Below are positions 46,795-60,700 of a DNA stretch of 64,000 bases, in pieces. The notes under the pieces were generated by a model. The model did no database searches and had not been told where the DNA came from. It saw only the letters and a list, made by a program, of their open reading frames with translations. Source of the stretch: Patagioenas fasciata (lineage: Eukaryota > Chordata > Aves > Columbiformes > Columbidae); the NCBI RefSeq assembly GCF_037038585.1, contig NW_027288512.1:186001-250000 (forward strand), given 5' to 3'. How positions within the stretch are numbered: the stretch's first letter is position 1; each line of letters starts with the position of its first letter. A program made the translations under genes and the position numbers.

Positions 46795-47345
46795 GGCGCC
46801 TTTTGGGGCACTTTCGGGTGGGTTCGGGTCCCTTCGGGGAGACTTCGGGTCCCTTCGGGGAGACTTCGGGCCCCTTCGGGTGGGTTCGGGCCCCTTCGGG
46901 GAGACTTCGGGTCCCTTCGGGTGCGTTCGGGTCCCTTCGGGTGCGTTCGGCTCCACTCGGACCCCTTCGGGTGCGTTCGGGTCCCTTCGGGTGGGTTCGG
47001 GTCCCTTCGGGTGGGTTCGGGTCCCTTCGGGTGGGTTCGGGTCCCTTCGGGTTTGTTCGGCTCCACTCGGGCCCCTTCGGGTGGGTTCGGGTCCCTTCGG
47101 GTGCGTTCGGCTCCACTCGGACCCCTTCGGGAAGACTTCGGGTCCCTTCGGGTGCGTTCGGCCCCTTCGGGTGCGTTCGGGTGCGTTCGGCTCCACTCGG
47201 ACCCCTTCGGGAAGACTTCGGGTCCCTTCGGGTGCGTTCGGCCCCGGCCGGGACTCGGGCGCCGCTCGGGCGCCGCTCGGCTCCGCTCGGGCGCCGCTCG
47301 GCTCCGCTCGGGCGCCGTTCGGCTCCGCTCGGGCCCATTCGGCTC
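46795..47345. repeat. TTCGGGTCCC minisatellite, right part
   Basis: This continues the CpG-rich array, with units such as GGTGCGTTCGGGTCCCTTCG and GGGAGACTTCGGGTCCC, and ends with CGCCGCTCGGCTCCGCTCGG. The remaining 220 bases to the ATG at 47570 are GC-rich unique sequence with a donor-like CCCGAG/GTGACA at 47449. Confidence 0.93.
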
Positions 47346-47569
47346 AGCTCGGTTCTTTCCGTCTCCGCTCGTTTTCCCGCGCTTTCCCTCAGAGCGCGAA
47401 GCGAAGCGCGGGGACCCCCGGGGCCGCTTTTTTCGCGCTTTTCCCGAGGTGACAACAGCGGGGGCTTTGGGGACACAGCTCGGGGAGCCTCAGCGGGAGG
47501 GTTTTGGGTTGAAAAAGCGCTATTTTGGGTCAATTTTGAGGTGGTTTGTGGCCCTCCCGGCGGGGCAAG

Positions 47570-47600
47570 ATGGCGGCTCCGGACATCGAGGGGCTGCTGG
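47570..47600 (+). CDS. Candidate gene 2, first coding exon
   Basis: The ATG has strong context (GGCAAGATGG) and sits within AAGATGGCGGC, the classic YY1-type element found over start codons of housekeeping genes without TATA boxes. It reads MAAPDIEGLL plus one base, then the strong donor CTGCTGG/GTGAGT at 47601 (phase 1). An upstream CpG island and a downstream exon in matching phase support it. I do not recognise the family from these few residues. Confidence 0.6.
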
Positions 47601-47729
47601 GTGAGTAATGAGGGGGAATTAGGGGTGATTAGCGCGAATTAGGGGGTAATTAGGGGGCAGCGGGGATACGGGGGGGTGGGGGGGGTGTTAATTAGAGCTG
47701 CTGAGGGTGTTAATTGTTAATGAATGCAG

Positions 47730-47821
47730 AGGAGGAGCCGTTGCAGGAGCTGCACCCCGGGCTGGCCCCGCTGAGGGGGATTGGGGGGGTGGGAGCGGAG
47801 CTGGAGAGGGAGGTGAGACAG
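47730..47821 (+). CDS. Candidate gene 2, exon 2
   Basis: Acceptor TTGTTAATGAATGCAG (ending 47729; poor pyrimidine run). Joined in phase 1 it reads EEEPLQELHPGLAPLRGIGG then VGAELEREVRQ, a Glu/Leu-rich helical stretch. It ends at CAG/GTAAGG (47822) on a codon boundary. An alternative donor GAG/GTGAGA exists at 47813. Later exons are not seen: the next 0.9 kb is satellite, then the 39-bp array runs to the window edge. The gene either continues beyond the window or is truncated. Confidence 0.55.
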
Positions 47822-47884
47822 GTAAGGGGGCATTGGGGACAATGGGGACAGAGAGAGAGAGTGTGTGCGGATCAGCAGTGATCA

Positions 47885-48706
47885 CCCCAAACCTGCCCCG
47901 CAGACACGGCACCCAAAATCCTGCACCCCAAAATACTCTTCCCAAACCTGCACCCCAGATCCTGACCCCAAGCCCTGCACCAAAACCCTGCCCCTCAATC
48001 CTGCACCCCCAAATCCTCCACCCCCGATCCTGTCTTCCCAAACCCTGCAAGCCAGATCCTGCACCCCCAAATTCGGCCCTACCAAACTCTGCACCCCTAA
48101 ACCCTACAACTGAAACCTTGCACCCCCTAATCCTGCCCTCCCTACCTTCCTGAACCCCGAAACCTGCACCCCAAACCCTGCATTCCCAAATCTTTCCGTC
48201 CTATACCCTACACCCCTAAACCTGCCCCCAAACCCTGCACCCCAAAGAATTCCCTCCCAAACCCTGCACCTCCAAATCCTGCACCTCAAAGGCCTGGCAA
48301 CCCAAGCCCTTCAACCCCATACCTGCAACACCAAATCCTGTACCCCAAACCCAGCACCCCAGAATCCTGCACCCCAAATCCTGCCTACCAAACCTTTCAC
48401 TGCAAACCCCTGCACCCCAAGATTGTGCTGCCCTAAACACTGAACCCCCAAATCCTGAAGACCCGGATCCTTGCCTCCCAAGACTCTGCACCCCCAAATC
48501 CTGCACCCAAATCTCTCACCCCCACCACCCTGCACTCCCAACCCCTGCACCCCAAAACTCCACACCTCCAAATCCTGAACCCTGAAACCCCGCACCCCCA
48601 AATCCTGTGCCCCAGTCCTGTGCACCCCACACTCTGCAACCTTAAATTTCCCCCCAAGCCCCTGCACCCCAAACGCTGCACTCTTAGACCTGACTTCTAA
48701 ACCCCA
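47885..48706. repeat. CCTGCACCCCAAA minisatellite
   Basis: Degenerate units of about 18-20 bases contain CCTGCACCCCAAATCCTGCA. They are much more diverged than the 39-bp array. The preceding 60 bases include a short GA/GT microsatellite (47848-47867). The array abuts reverse-oriented 39-bp units at 48707. Confidence 0.9.
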
Positions 48707-51700
48707 AGGGCCCATTGTGACATCCCAGAACCTCCTATTGTCCCCAGGGCCCATTGTGACATCCTGGGGACCCCCATTGTCCCCAGGGCCCATTGTGACA
48801 TTCAGGGGACTCCTCTTTGTCCCCAGGGCCCATTGTGACATCCTGGGGACCGCCCCTTGTCACTGGGGCCCATTGTGACGTCCCAGGACCCCCCGTTGTC
48901 CCCAGGGTTCATTGTGACGTCTTAGGACCCCCCATTGTCCCCAGGGCCCATTGTGACATCCACTGCACCCCCCTGTCCCCAGGGCCCATTGTGACATTCA
49001 GGGGACCCCTCTTTGTCCCCAGGGCCCATTGTGACATCCTGGGGACCCCCCCTTGTCCCCAGGGCCCATTGTGACGTCCCAGGACCCCCCATTGTCCCCA
49101 GGACCCATTGTGACATTCAGGGGACCCCCTTTGTCACTGGGTCCCGTTGTGAAATCCCAGGACCCCACATTGTCCCCAGGGCCCATTGTGACATCCTGGG
49201 GACCCCCCCTTTGTCCCCAGTGCCCATTGTGACATCCTGCGGACCCCCCTTTGTCCCCAGGGCCCATTTTGACATTCAGGGGACCCACCATTGTCCTCAG
49301 GGCCCATTGTGAGGTCCCAGGACCCCCCATTGTCCCCAGGGCCCATTGTGACATACTCGGCACCCCCTTGTCCCCAGGGTCCATTGTGACACTATGGGGA
49401 CCCCCCCTTGTGCCCAGGGCCCATTGTGACACTGTGGGTACCACCCTTGTCTGCAGGGCTCATTGTGACATCCCAGGACCCCCCATTGTCCCCAGGGCCC
49501 ATTGTGACATTCAGGGGACCCCCCTTGTCCCCAGGGCCCATTCTGATACCGTGGGGACCCCCTTTGTCCCCAGGGCCCATTGTGACATCCTGGGGACCCC
49601 CCTTGTCCTCAGGGTCCATTGTGACAGCCCAGGACCCCCCATTGTCCCCAGAGCCCATTGTGACATCCTCGGCACGCCCTTGTCCCCAGGGCCCATTGTG
49701 ACATCCTGGGGACCCCCGCTTCTTCCCAGGGCCCATTGTGACGTCCCAGGACCCCCCATTGTCCCCAGGGCCCATTCTGACATCCTGGGGATCCCTCCTT
49801 GTCCCCAGGGCCCATTGTGACGTCCCAGGACCCCCCATTGTCCCCAGGACCTATTGTGACATTCAGGGGACCCCCTTTGTCACTGGGGCCCATTGTGACA
49901 CCATGGAGACCCCCGCTTGTCCTCAGGGTCCATTGTGACATCCTGGGCACCCCCCATTTTCCCCAGGACCCATTGTGACATCCTGGCCACCCCCTTGCTC
50001 CCAGGGCCCGTTGTGGCACCATGGGGACACCCCCTTTGTCCCCAGGGCCCATTGTGACATCCCAGGACCCCCCTTTGACCCCAGGGCCCATTGTGGCACC
50101 ATGGCAACCCCTTTTGTCCCCAGGGCCCATTGTGACATTCTTGGACCCCACTTTGTCCCCAGGGCCTATTGTGACACCATGGGGACCCCTCCTTGTCACT
50201 GGGGACCCATTGTGACACCATGGGGACCCCCCCTTGTCCTCAGGACTCATTCTCACATCCTGGACACCCCCCATTGTCCCCAGGGCCCATTGTAACATCC
50301 ACTGCACCCCCTTGTCCCCAGGGCCCATTGTGACATTCAGGGGACCCCTCTTTGTCCCCAGGGCCCATTGTGACATCCTGGGGACCCCCCCTTGTCACTG
50401 GGGCCCATTGTGACGTCCCAGGATCCCTCCTTGTCCCCAGGGCCCATTGTGACGTCCCAGGACCCCCCATTGTCCCCAGGGCCCATTGCGACATTCAGGG
50501 CACCCCCTTGTCCCCAGGGCCCATTGTGACATCCTGGGGACCCCCCCTTGTCACTGGGGCCCATTGTGACGTCCCAGGACCCCACATTGTCCTCAGGGCC
50601 CATTGTGACATCCTGGGGACCCCACTTGTCCCCAGGACCCATTGTGACACTATGGGCACCCCGCCTTGTTCCCAGGGCCCATTGTGACACCGTGGGTACC
50701 ACCCTTGTCCCCAGAGCCCATTGTGACATCCAGGGGACCCCCTTTGTCCCCAGGGCCCATTGTGACATCGCAGGACCCCCCCTGGTCACTAGGGCCCATT
50801 GTGACATCCTGCGGACCCCTTTTGTCCCCACGGCCCATTGTGGCACCATGGGGACCCCCTTTGTCACTGGGGCCCATTGTGACATCCCAGGACCCCACTT
50901 TGTCCCCAGGGCTTATTGTGACACCATGGGGACCTCCCTTGTCCCCAGGGCCCATTGTGACATCCCGTGACCCCCCTTTGTCCCCAGTGCTATTGTGAAA
51001 TCCTGGGGACCCCCTTTGTGCCCAGGGCCCATTGTGGCACCATGGGGAACCCCTTTGTCACTGGGGGCCATTGTGACATCCCAGGATTCCACTTTGTCCC
51101 CAGGGCTCGTTCTGACACCTTGGGGACTCCCATTGTCCCCAGGGCCCATTGTGACACCATGGGGACGCCCCCTTTGTCCCCAGTACCCATTGTGACATCC
51201 TGCTACCCCCCTTTGTCCCCAGGGCCCATTTTGACATTCAGGGGACCCACCATTGTCCCCAGGGCCCATTGTGACATCCTGGGCAACCCCAATGTCCCCA
51301 GGGCCCATTGTGATATCTGGGGGACCCCCTTGTCCCCAGGACCCATCGTGGCACCGTGGGTGCCCTCCTTGTCACTTGGGCCCATTGTGACACCATGGGG
51401 ACTCCCTCTTTGTCCCCAGTGCCCATTGTGACATCCTGCGGACCCCACCTTTGTCCCCAGGGCCCATTTTGACATTCAGGGGACCCACCATTGTCCCCAG
51501 GGCCCATTGTGACCTTCAAGGGACCCCCATTGTTCCTAGGGCCCATTGTGACGTCCTGGGGACCCCCTCTGTTCCCAGGGCTCATTGTGACTTTCAGGGG
51601 ACCCCCCCCTTGTCCCCAGGGCTGATTGTGACGTCCTAGGGCCCCTCTGTGTCCCCAGGGCCCATTGTGACACTTTAGAGACCCCTCTTTGTACCCAGGG

Positions 51701-54700
51701 CCCATTGTGACATCCTGGGGACCCCCCCTTGTCCCCAGGGCCCATTGTGACATCCTCGGCACCCCCTTGTCCCCAGGGCCCATTGTGACATTCAGGGGAC
51801 CCCTCTTTGTCCCCAGGGCCCATTGTGACATCCTGGGGACCCCCTCTTGTCCCCAGGGCCCATTGTGACGTCCCAGGACCCCCCATTGTCCCCAGGGCCC
51901 ATTGTGACATCCTGGGGATCCCTCCTTGTCCCCAGGGCCCATTGTGACGTCCCAGGACCCCAGATTGTCCCCAGGGCCCATTGTGACATCCTGGGGACCC
52001 CCTTTGTCACTGGGGCCCATTGTGACGTCCCAGGACCCCACATTGTCCCCAGGGCCCATTGTGACATCCTGGGGACCCCCTTTGTCTCCAGGGCCCATTG
52101 TGACGTCCCAGGACCCCCCATTGTCCCCAGGGTCCATTGTTACATCCTGGGGACCCCCTTGTCCCCAGGACCCATCGTGACACCATGGGGACCCTCCTTG
52201 TCACTGGGGACCCATTCCGACACTCTGGGGAACCCCCTTGTCCTCAGGGCCCATTGTGATATCCTGGGCATCCCCCTTTTTCTCCCTGGACCATTGTAAC
52301 ACCGTGGGGACCCCCTTTGTCCCCAGGGCCCATTGTGACACTGTGGGACCCCCCCTTTGTCCCCAGGGCCTATTATTCCGTCCCGGGACCCCCATTGTCC
52401 CCAGGGCCCATTGTGACACTTGGGGACCCCCCTTGTCCCTGGGGACCCATTGTGACACCATGGGGACCACCTCTTGTCCTCAGGGCCTATTGTGAACATC
52501 CTGGGGAACCTCCATTGTCCCCAGAGCCCATTGTGAGTTCCTGGAGACCCCCTTGTCCCCAGGTCCCATTGTGACATCCTGGGGAGCCTCTTTGTCCCCA
52601 CGGCCCATTGTGACATCCTGGGGACCTCCTTGTCCCCAGGACCCATCCTGGCACCGTGGAGACCTCCCTTGTCACTGGGGACCCATTGTGACACCATGGG
52701 GACCTCCCATTGTCCTCAGGGCCCATTGAGACATCCTGGGGACCCCCTTTGTCACTGGGGACCCATTGTGACATCCCAGGAACCCCATTGTCCCCATGGC
52801 CCATTGTGACATCCTGGGGACCCCTCTTTGTCTCCAGGACATATTGTGACACCGTGGGGACCACATTAGTCCCCAGGGCCCATTGTGACATCCTAGGAAT
52901 CCCCTCTTGTCCCCAGGGCCCATTGTGACATCCCAGGACCCCCCTTTGTCCCCAGGGCTCATTGTGACATTCTAGGACCCCACTTTGTCCCCAGGGCCTA
53001 TTGTGACACCATGGGGAACCCTCCTTGTCACTGGGGACCCATTGTGACACCATGGGGACCCCCCCTTTGTCCCCAGTGCCCATTGTGACATCCTGCCCAC
53101 CCCCCTTTGTCCCCAGGGTCCATTGTGACATCCTGGGCAACCCCATTGTCCCCAGGGCCCATTGTGACATCTAGGGGGACGCCCTTGTCCCCAGGACCCA
53201 TCGTGGCACCGTGGGGACCCCCATTGTCCCCAGGGCCCATTGTGACATCCCAGGAACCCCATTGTGCCAAGAGCAGATTGTAACATCCTGGGGACCCCCC
53301 TTTTTCTCCAGGACGCATTGTGACACCGTGGGGACCTCATTAGTCCCCAGGGCCCATTGTGACATTGTAGGGACCTCCCTTTGTCCCCAGGGCTCATTGT
53401 GGCACCATGGGGACCCCCCCGTGTCACTGGGGACCCATTGTGACACCATGGGGACCCCCCCATGTCCTCAGGGTCCATTGTGACATCCTGGGCACCCCCC
53501 ATTGTCCCCAGGACCCATTGTGACATCCTGGCCACCACCTTGCTCCCAGGGCCCATTTTAGCACCATGGGGACCGCCTTTGACCCCAGGGCCCCTTGTGG
53601 CACCATGGCAACCACTTTTGTTCCCAGGGCCCATTGTGACATTCAGGGGACCCCATTGTCCCCAGGGCCTATTGTGACACCATGGGGACCCCTCCTTGTC
53701 ACTGGGGACCCATTGTGACACCATGGGGACCCCCCCATGTCCTCAGGACTCATTTTCACATCCTGGGCACCCCCCCTTGTCCCCAGGGCCCATTGTGACA
53801 TCCCAGAACCTCCTATTGTCCCCAAGGCCCATTGTGACATCCTGGGGACCCCCATAGTCCCCAGTGCCCATTGTGACATTCCAGGACCCCCCATTGTCCC
53901 CAGGGCCCATTGTGACATCCTCGGCACGCCCTTGTCCCCAGGGCCCATTGTGACATTCAGGGGACCCCTCTTTGTCCTCAGGGCCCATTGTGACATCCTG
54001 GGGACCCCCCCTTGTCACTGGGGCCCATTGTGACGTCCCAGGACCCCCCATTGTCCCCAGGGCCCATTGTGACATCCTGGGGATCCCTCCTTGTCCCCAG
54101 GGCCCATTGTGACGTCCCAGGACCCCACATTGTACCCAGGATCCATTGTGACATTCAGGGGACCCCCTTTGTCACTGGGGCCCATTGTGACATCCCAGGA
54201 CCCCACATTGTCCCCAGGACCTATTGTGACATCCTGGGGACCCCACTTGTCCCCAGGACCCATTGTGACACTATGGGGACCACCCCTTGTGCCCAGGGCC
54301 CATTCTGACACTGTGGGTACCACCCTTGTCCGCAGGGCTCATTGTGACATCCCAGGACCCCCATTGTCCCCAGGGCCCATTGTGACATTCAGGGGACCCC
54401 CCTTTGTCCCCAGGGCCCATTCTGATACCGTGGGGACCCCCTTTCTCCCCAGGGCCCATTGTGACATTGCAGTACCCTCCCTGGTCCCCACGGCCCATTG
54501 TGGCACCATGGGGACCCCCTTTTGTCACTGGGGCCCATTGTGACATCCCAACACCCCACTTTGTCCCCAGGGCTTATTGTGACACCATGGGGACCTCCCT
54601 TGTCCCCAGGGCCCACTGTGACATCCCATGATCCCCATTTGTCCCCAGTGCTATTGTCAAATCCTGGGGACCCCCTTTGTCCCCAGGGACCATTGTGGCA

Positions 54701-57700
54701 CCATGGGGAACCCCTTTGTCACTGGGGCCCATTGTGACATCCCAGGACCCCACATTGTCCCCAGGACCCATTGTGACATCCTGGGGACCCCACTTGTCCC
54801 CAGGACCCATTGTGACACTATGGGGACCCCACCTTGTTCCCAGGGCCCATTGTGAAACCATCGACACCCCCCTTGTCCGCAGGGGTCATTGTGACATCCT
54901 GGGGACCCTCCTTGTCCCCAGAGCCCATTGTGACATCCAGGGGACCCACTTTCTCCCCAGGGCCCATTGTGACATCGCAGGACCCCCCTGGTCCCCAGGG
55001 CCCATTGTGACATCCTGGGGATCCCCCTTTGTCCCCAGGGTCCATTGTGACATCCTGGGCAACCCCATTGTCCCCAGGGCCCATTGTGACATCTGGGGGA
55101 CCCCCTTGTCCCCAGGACCCATCGTGGCACCGTGGGGACCCTCCTTGTCACTTGGGCCCATTGTGACACCATGGGGACCTCCCCTTTGTCCCCAGTGCCC
55201 ATTGTGACATCCTGCGGACCCCCCTTTGTCCCCAGGGCCCATTTTGACATTCAGGGGACCCACCATTGTCCCCAGGGCCCATTGTGACCTTCAAGGGACC
55301 CCCATTGTTCCCAGGGCCCATTGTGACGTCCTGGGGAGCCCCCTCTGCTCCCAAGGCTCATTGTGACTTTCAGGGGATCCCCCCATGTACCCAGGGCTGA
55401 TTGTGACGTTGTAGGGCCCCTCTTTGTCCCCAGGGCCCATTGTGACATCCTGGGGAACCCCCTTGTTCCCCGGGCCCATTGTGATGTCCCGGGACCCCCC
55501 ATTGTCCCCATGGCCCATTGTGACATCCTGGGGATCCCTCCTTGTCCCCAGGGCCCATTGTGACGTCCCAGGACCCCCCATTGTCCCCAGGGCCTATTGT
55601 GACATCCTCTGCACCCCCTTGTCCCCAGGGCCCATTGTGACATTCAGGGGACACCTCTTTGTCCCCAGGGCCCATTGTGACATCCTGGGGACCCCCTCTT
55701 GTCCCCAGGGCCCATTGTGACGTCCCAGGACCCCCCATTGTCCCCAGGGCCCATTGTGACATCCTGGCGATCCCTCCTTGTCCCCAGGGCCCATTGTGAC
55801 GTCCCAAGACCCCCCCATTGTCCCCAGGGCCCATTGTGACATTCAGGGCACCCCCTTTGTCACTGGGGCCCATTGTGACATCCCAGGACCCCACATTGTC
55901 CCCAGGGCCCATTGTGACATCCTGGGGACCCCTCTTTGTCCTAAGGACCCATTGTGACGTCCCAGGACCCTGCATTGTCCCCAGAGCCCATTGTGACATC
56001 CTGGAGACACCCTTTGTCCCCAGGACCCATTGTGACGTCCCAGGACCCCCCATTGTCCCCAGGGTTCATTCTTACATCCTGGGGACCCCCTTGTCCCCAG
56101 GACCCATCGTGACACCATGGAGACCCCTCCTTGCCTCAGGGCCCATTGTGACATCCTGGGCATCCCCCTTTGTCACCCGGGACCATTGTAACACCGTGGG
56201 GACCCCCTTTGTCCCTAGGGCCTATTGTTACGTCCCAGGACCCCCCGTTGTTCCCAGGGCCCATTGTGACACCTTGGGGACCCCCTTGTCACTGGGGACC
56301 CATTGTGACACCATGGGGACCACCCCTTGTCCTCAGGACCTATTGTGAACATCCTGGGGAACCTCCATTGTCCCCAGAGCCCATTGTGAGTTCCTGGGGA
56401 CCCCCTTGTCCCCAGGTCCCATTGTGACATCCTGGGGAGTCTCTTTGTCCCCAGGGCCCATTGTGACATCCTGGGGACCCCCTTTGTCCCCAGGGCCCAT
56501 GGTGACATCCTGGGGACCTCCTTGTCCGCAGGACCCATCCTGGCACCGTGGGGACCTCCCTTGTCACTGGGGACCCTTTGTGACACCATGGGGACCTCCC
56601 ATTGTCCTCAGGGCCCATTGAGACATCCTGGGGACCCCCTTTGTCACTGGGGACCCGTTGTGACATCCCAGGAACCCCATTGTCCCAAGGGCCCATTGTG
56701 ACATCCTAGGGACCTCCCTTTGTCCCCAGGGTTCATTGTGGCACCATGGGGACCCCCTTTGCACTGTGTCACATTGTGATATCCAAGAACCCCACTTTGT
56801 CCCCAAGGCCCATTTTGACATCCTGGGGACCCCCTTTCTCCCCAGGGCCCATTGTGACATTCAGGGGACACCCCCCTTGTCCCCAGGGCCCATTGTGACT
56901 TCCCAGGACCCCCCATTGTCCCTAGAGCCCATTGTGACATTCAGGGGACCCCCTTTGTCACTGGGGCCCATTGTGACATCCCAGGACCCCACATTGTCCC
57001 CAGGGCCCATTGTGACATTCAGGGGACACCCCCCTTGTCCCCAGGGCCCATTGTGACGTCCCAGGATCCCCCATTGTCCCCAGGGCCCATTGTGACATTC
57101 AGGGGACCCCCTTTGGCACTGGGGCCCATTGTGACATCCCAGGACCCCACATTGTCCCCAGGGCCCATTGTGACATTCAGGGGTCCCCCCCTTGTCCCCA
57201 GGACCCATTGTGATGTCCCAGGACCCCTCATTGTCCCCACGGCCCATTGTGACATCCTGGGGACCCCCCTTTGTCACTGGGGCTCATTGAGACATCGTGG
57301 GGACCAACTTTGTCCCCAGGGCCCATTGTGACGTCCCAGGACCTCCCGTTGTCCCCAGTGTCCATTGTGACATCCGAGGAGCCCACTTTGTCCCCAGGAC
57401 CCATTTTGATATTGAGGGGAACCACGTTTGTCCCCAGGGCCCATTGTGACACCATGGGGACCCCCCCTTGTCACTGGGGACCCATTGTGACACCATGGAG
57501 ACCCCTGCTTGTCCTCAGGGTCCATTGTGACATCTTGGGCACCTCCCATTGTCCCCAGGACCCATTGTGACATCCTGGGGACCCCCTTGCTCCCAGGGCC
57601 CATTGTGGCGCCATGTGGACATCCCCTTTGTCCCCAGGGCCCATTGTGACATTCCAGGACCCCCCATTGTCCCCAGGGCCCATTGTGACATCCACTGCAC

Positions 57701-60700
57701 CCCCTTGTCCCCAGGGCCCATTCTGACGTCCCAGGACCCCCCATTGTCCCCAGGGCCCATTGTGACATCCTGGGGATCCCTCCTTGTCCTCAGGGCCCAT
57801 TGTGACGTCTTAGGAACCCCCGTTGTCCCCAGGGCCCATTGTGACATTCAGGGGACGCCTCTTTGAAACCCAGGGCACATTGTGACATCCTGGGGACCCC
57901 CCCTTGTCCCCACAGCCCATTGTGACGTCCCAGGACCCCCCATTGTTCCCAGGGCCCATTGTGACACTATGGGGACCCCCCCTTGTTCCCAGGGCCCATT
58001 GTGACATCCTGGGTACCACCCTTGTCCGCAGGGCTCATTGTGACGTCCCAGGACCCCCCATTGTCCCCAGGGCCCATTGTGACATCCTGGGGATCCCTCC
58101 TTGTCCGCAGGGCCCATTGTGACGTCCCAGGACCCCCCATTGTCCCCAGGGCCCATTGTGACATCCTCTGCACCCCCTTGTCCCCAGGGCCCATTGTGAC
58201 ATTCCGGGGACCCCTGTTTGTTCCCAGGGCCCATTGTGACATCCTGGGGACCCCCTCTTGTCACTGGGGCCCATTGTGACGTCCCAGGACCCGCTATTGT
58301 CCCCAGGGCCGATTGTGACATTCAGGGGACCCCTCTTTGTCCCCAGGGCCCATTGTGAAGTCTAAGGACCCCCCATTGTCCCCAGGGCCCATTGTGACAT
58401 CCTGGGGACCCTCCTTGTCCCCAGAGCCCATTGTGACATCCAAGGGACCCCCTTTGTCTCCAGGGCCCATTGTGGCACCATGGGGACCCCCTTTGACACT
58501 GGGGCCCATTGTGACACCGTCGACACCCCCCTTTGTCCCCAGGGCCCATTGTGACGTCCTGGGGACCCCCCTTGTCCCCAGAGCCCATTGTGACATCCAG
58601 GGGACCCCCTCTTGTCCCCAGGGCCCATTGTGACGTCCCAGGACCGCCCATTGTCCCCAGGGCCCATTGTGACATCCTGGGGATCCCTCCTTGTCCCCAG
58701 GGCCCATTGTGACGTCCCAGGACCCCCCATTGTCCCCAGGACGCATTGTGACATTCAGGGGACCCCCTTTGTCACTGGGGCCTATTGTGACATCGCAGGA
58801 CCCCACATTGTCCCCAGGGCCCATTGTGACATCCTCTGCACCCCCTTGTCCCCAGGGCCCATTGTGACATTCAGGGGACCCCTCTTTGTCCCCAGGGCCC
58901 ATTGTGACATCCTGGGGATCCCTCGTTGTCCCCAGGGCCCATTGTGACGTCCCAGCACCCCCCATTGTCCCCAGGACCTACTGTGACATTCAGGGGAGCC
59001 CCTTTGTCACTGGGGTCCATTGTGACACCATGGAGACCCCCGCTTGTCCTCAGGGTCCATTGTGACATCCTGGGCACCCCCCATTTTCCCCAGGACCCAT
59101 TGTGACATCCTGGCCACCCCCTTGCTCCCAGGGCCCGTTGTGGCACCATGGGGACACCCCCTTTGTCCCCAGGGCCCATTGTGACATCCCAGGACCCCCC
59201 TTTGTCCCCAGGGCCATTGTGAAATCCTGGGGACCCCTTTTGTCCCCAGGGCCCATTGTGGCACCATGGAGAACCCCTTTGTCACTGGGGACCATTGTGA
59301 CATTCCAGGATTCCACTTTGTCCCCAGGGCTCGTTCTGACACCTTGGGGACTCCCATTGTCCCCAGGGCCCATTGTGACATCCCAGGACCCCACTTTGTC
59401 CCCAGGGCTTATTGTGACATCTGGGGGACGCCCTTGTCCCCAGGACCCATCCTGGCACCGTGGGGACCCTCCTTGTCACTTGGGCCCATTGTGACACCAT
59501 GGGGACCCACCCTTTGTCCCCAGTGCCCATTGTGACATCCTGCGGACCCCCCGTTGTCCCCAGGGCCCATTGTGACATTCAGGGGACCCACCATTGTCCT
59601 CAGGGCCCATTGTGACATCCTCAGCACCCCCTTGTCCCCAGGGCCCATTGTGACATTCAGGGGACCCCTCTTTTTCCCCAGGGCCCATTGTGACATCCTG
59701 GGGACCCCCCTTGTCCCCAGGGCCCAATGTGACGTCCCAGAACCCGCCATTGTCCCCAGGGCCCATTGTGACATCCTGGGGATCCCTGCTTGTCCCCAGG
59801 GCCCATTGGGACGTCCCAGGACCCGCTATTGTCCCCAGGGCCCATTTTGACATCCTGGGGATCCCTCCTTGTCCCCAGGGCCCATTGGGACGTCCCAGGA
59901 CCCCCATTGTCCCCAGGGCCCATTGTGACATTCAGGGGCCCCCGTTTGTCACGGGGGCCCATTGTGACATCCCAGGACCCCACATTGTCCCCAGGGCCCT
60001 TGTGACATCCTGGGGAGCCCACTTGTCCCCAGGACCCATTGTGACACTATAGGGACCCCCCCTTGTGCCCAGTGACCATTGTGACACCGTGGGTACCACC
60101 CTTGTCCGCAGGGCCCATTGTGACATCCTAGGGACACCCCCTTGTCTCCAGGGCCCATTGTGACATCCTGGGCACCCCCCATTTTCCCCAGGACCCATTG
60201 TGACATCCTGGGGATCCCTCCTTGTCCCCAGGGCCCATTGTGACGTCCCAGCACCCCCCATTGTCCCCAGGACCTACTGTGACATTCAGGGGAGCCCCTT
60301 TGTCACTGGGGCCCATTGTGACACCATGGAGACCCCCGCTTGTCCTCAGGGTCCATTGTGACATCCTGGGCACCCCCCATTTTTCCCAGGACCCATTGTG
60401 ACATCCTGGCCACCCCCTTGCTCCCAGGGCCCGTTGTGGCACCATGGGGATACCCCCTTTGTCCCCAGGGCCCATTGTGACATCCCAGGACCCCCCTTTG
60501 TCCCCAGGGCCATTGTAGCACCATGGGGACCCCCTTTGACCCCAGGGCCCATTGTGGCACCATGGCAACCCCTTTTGTCCCCAGGGCCCATTGTGACATT
60601 CTTGGACCCCACTTTGTCCCCAGGGCCTATTGTGACACCATGGGGACCCCTCCTTGTCACTGGGGACCCATTGTGACACCATGGGGACCCCCCCTTGTCC

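Noticed and set aside
45084..47066. Gly/Asn/Trp-rich (MGQWGSMG) and TRRDPNPPEG-type minus-strand frames
   Set aside because: Low-complexity translation of the CCATTGACC and TTCGGGTCCC arrays.
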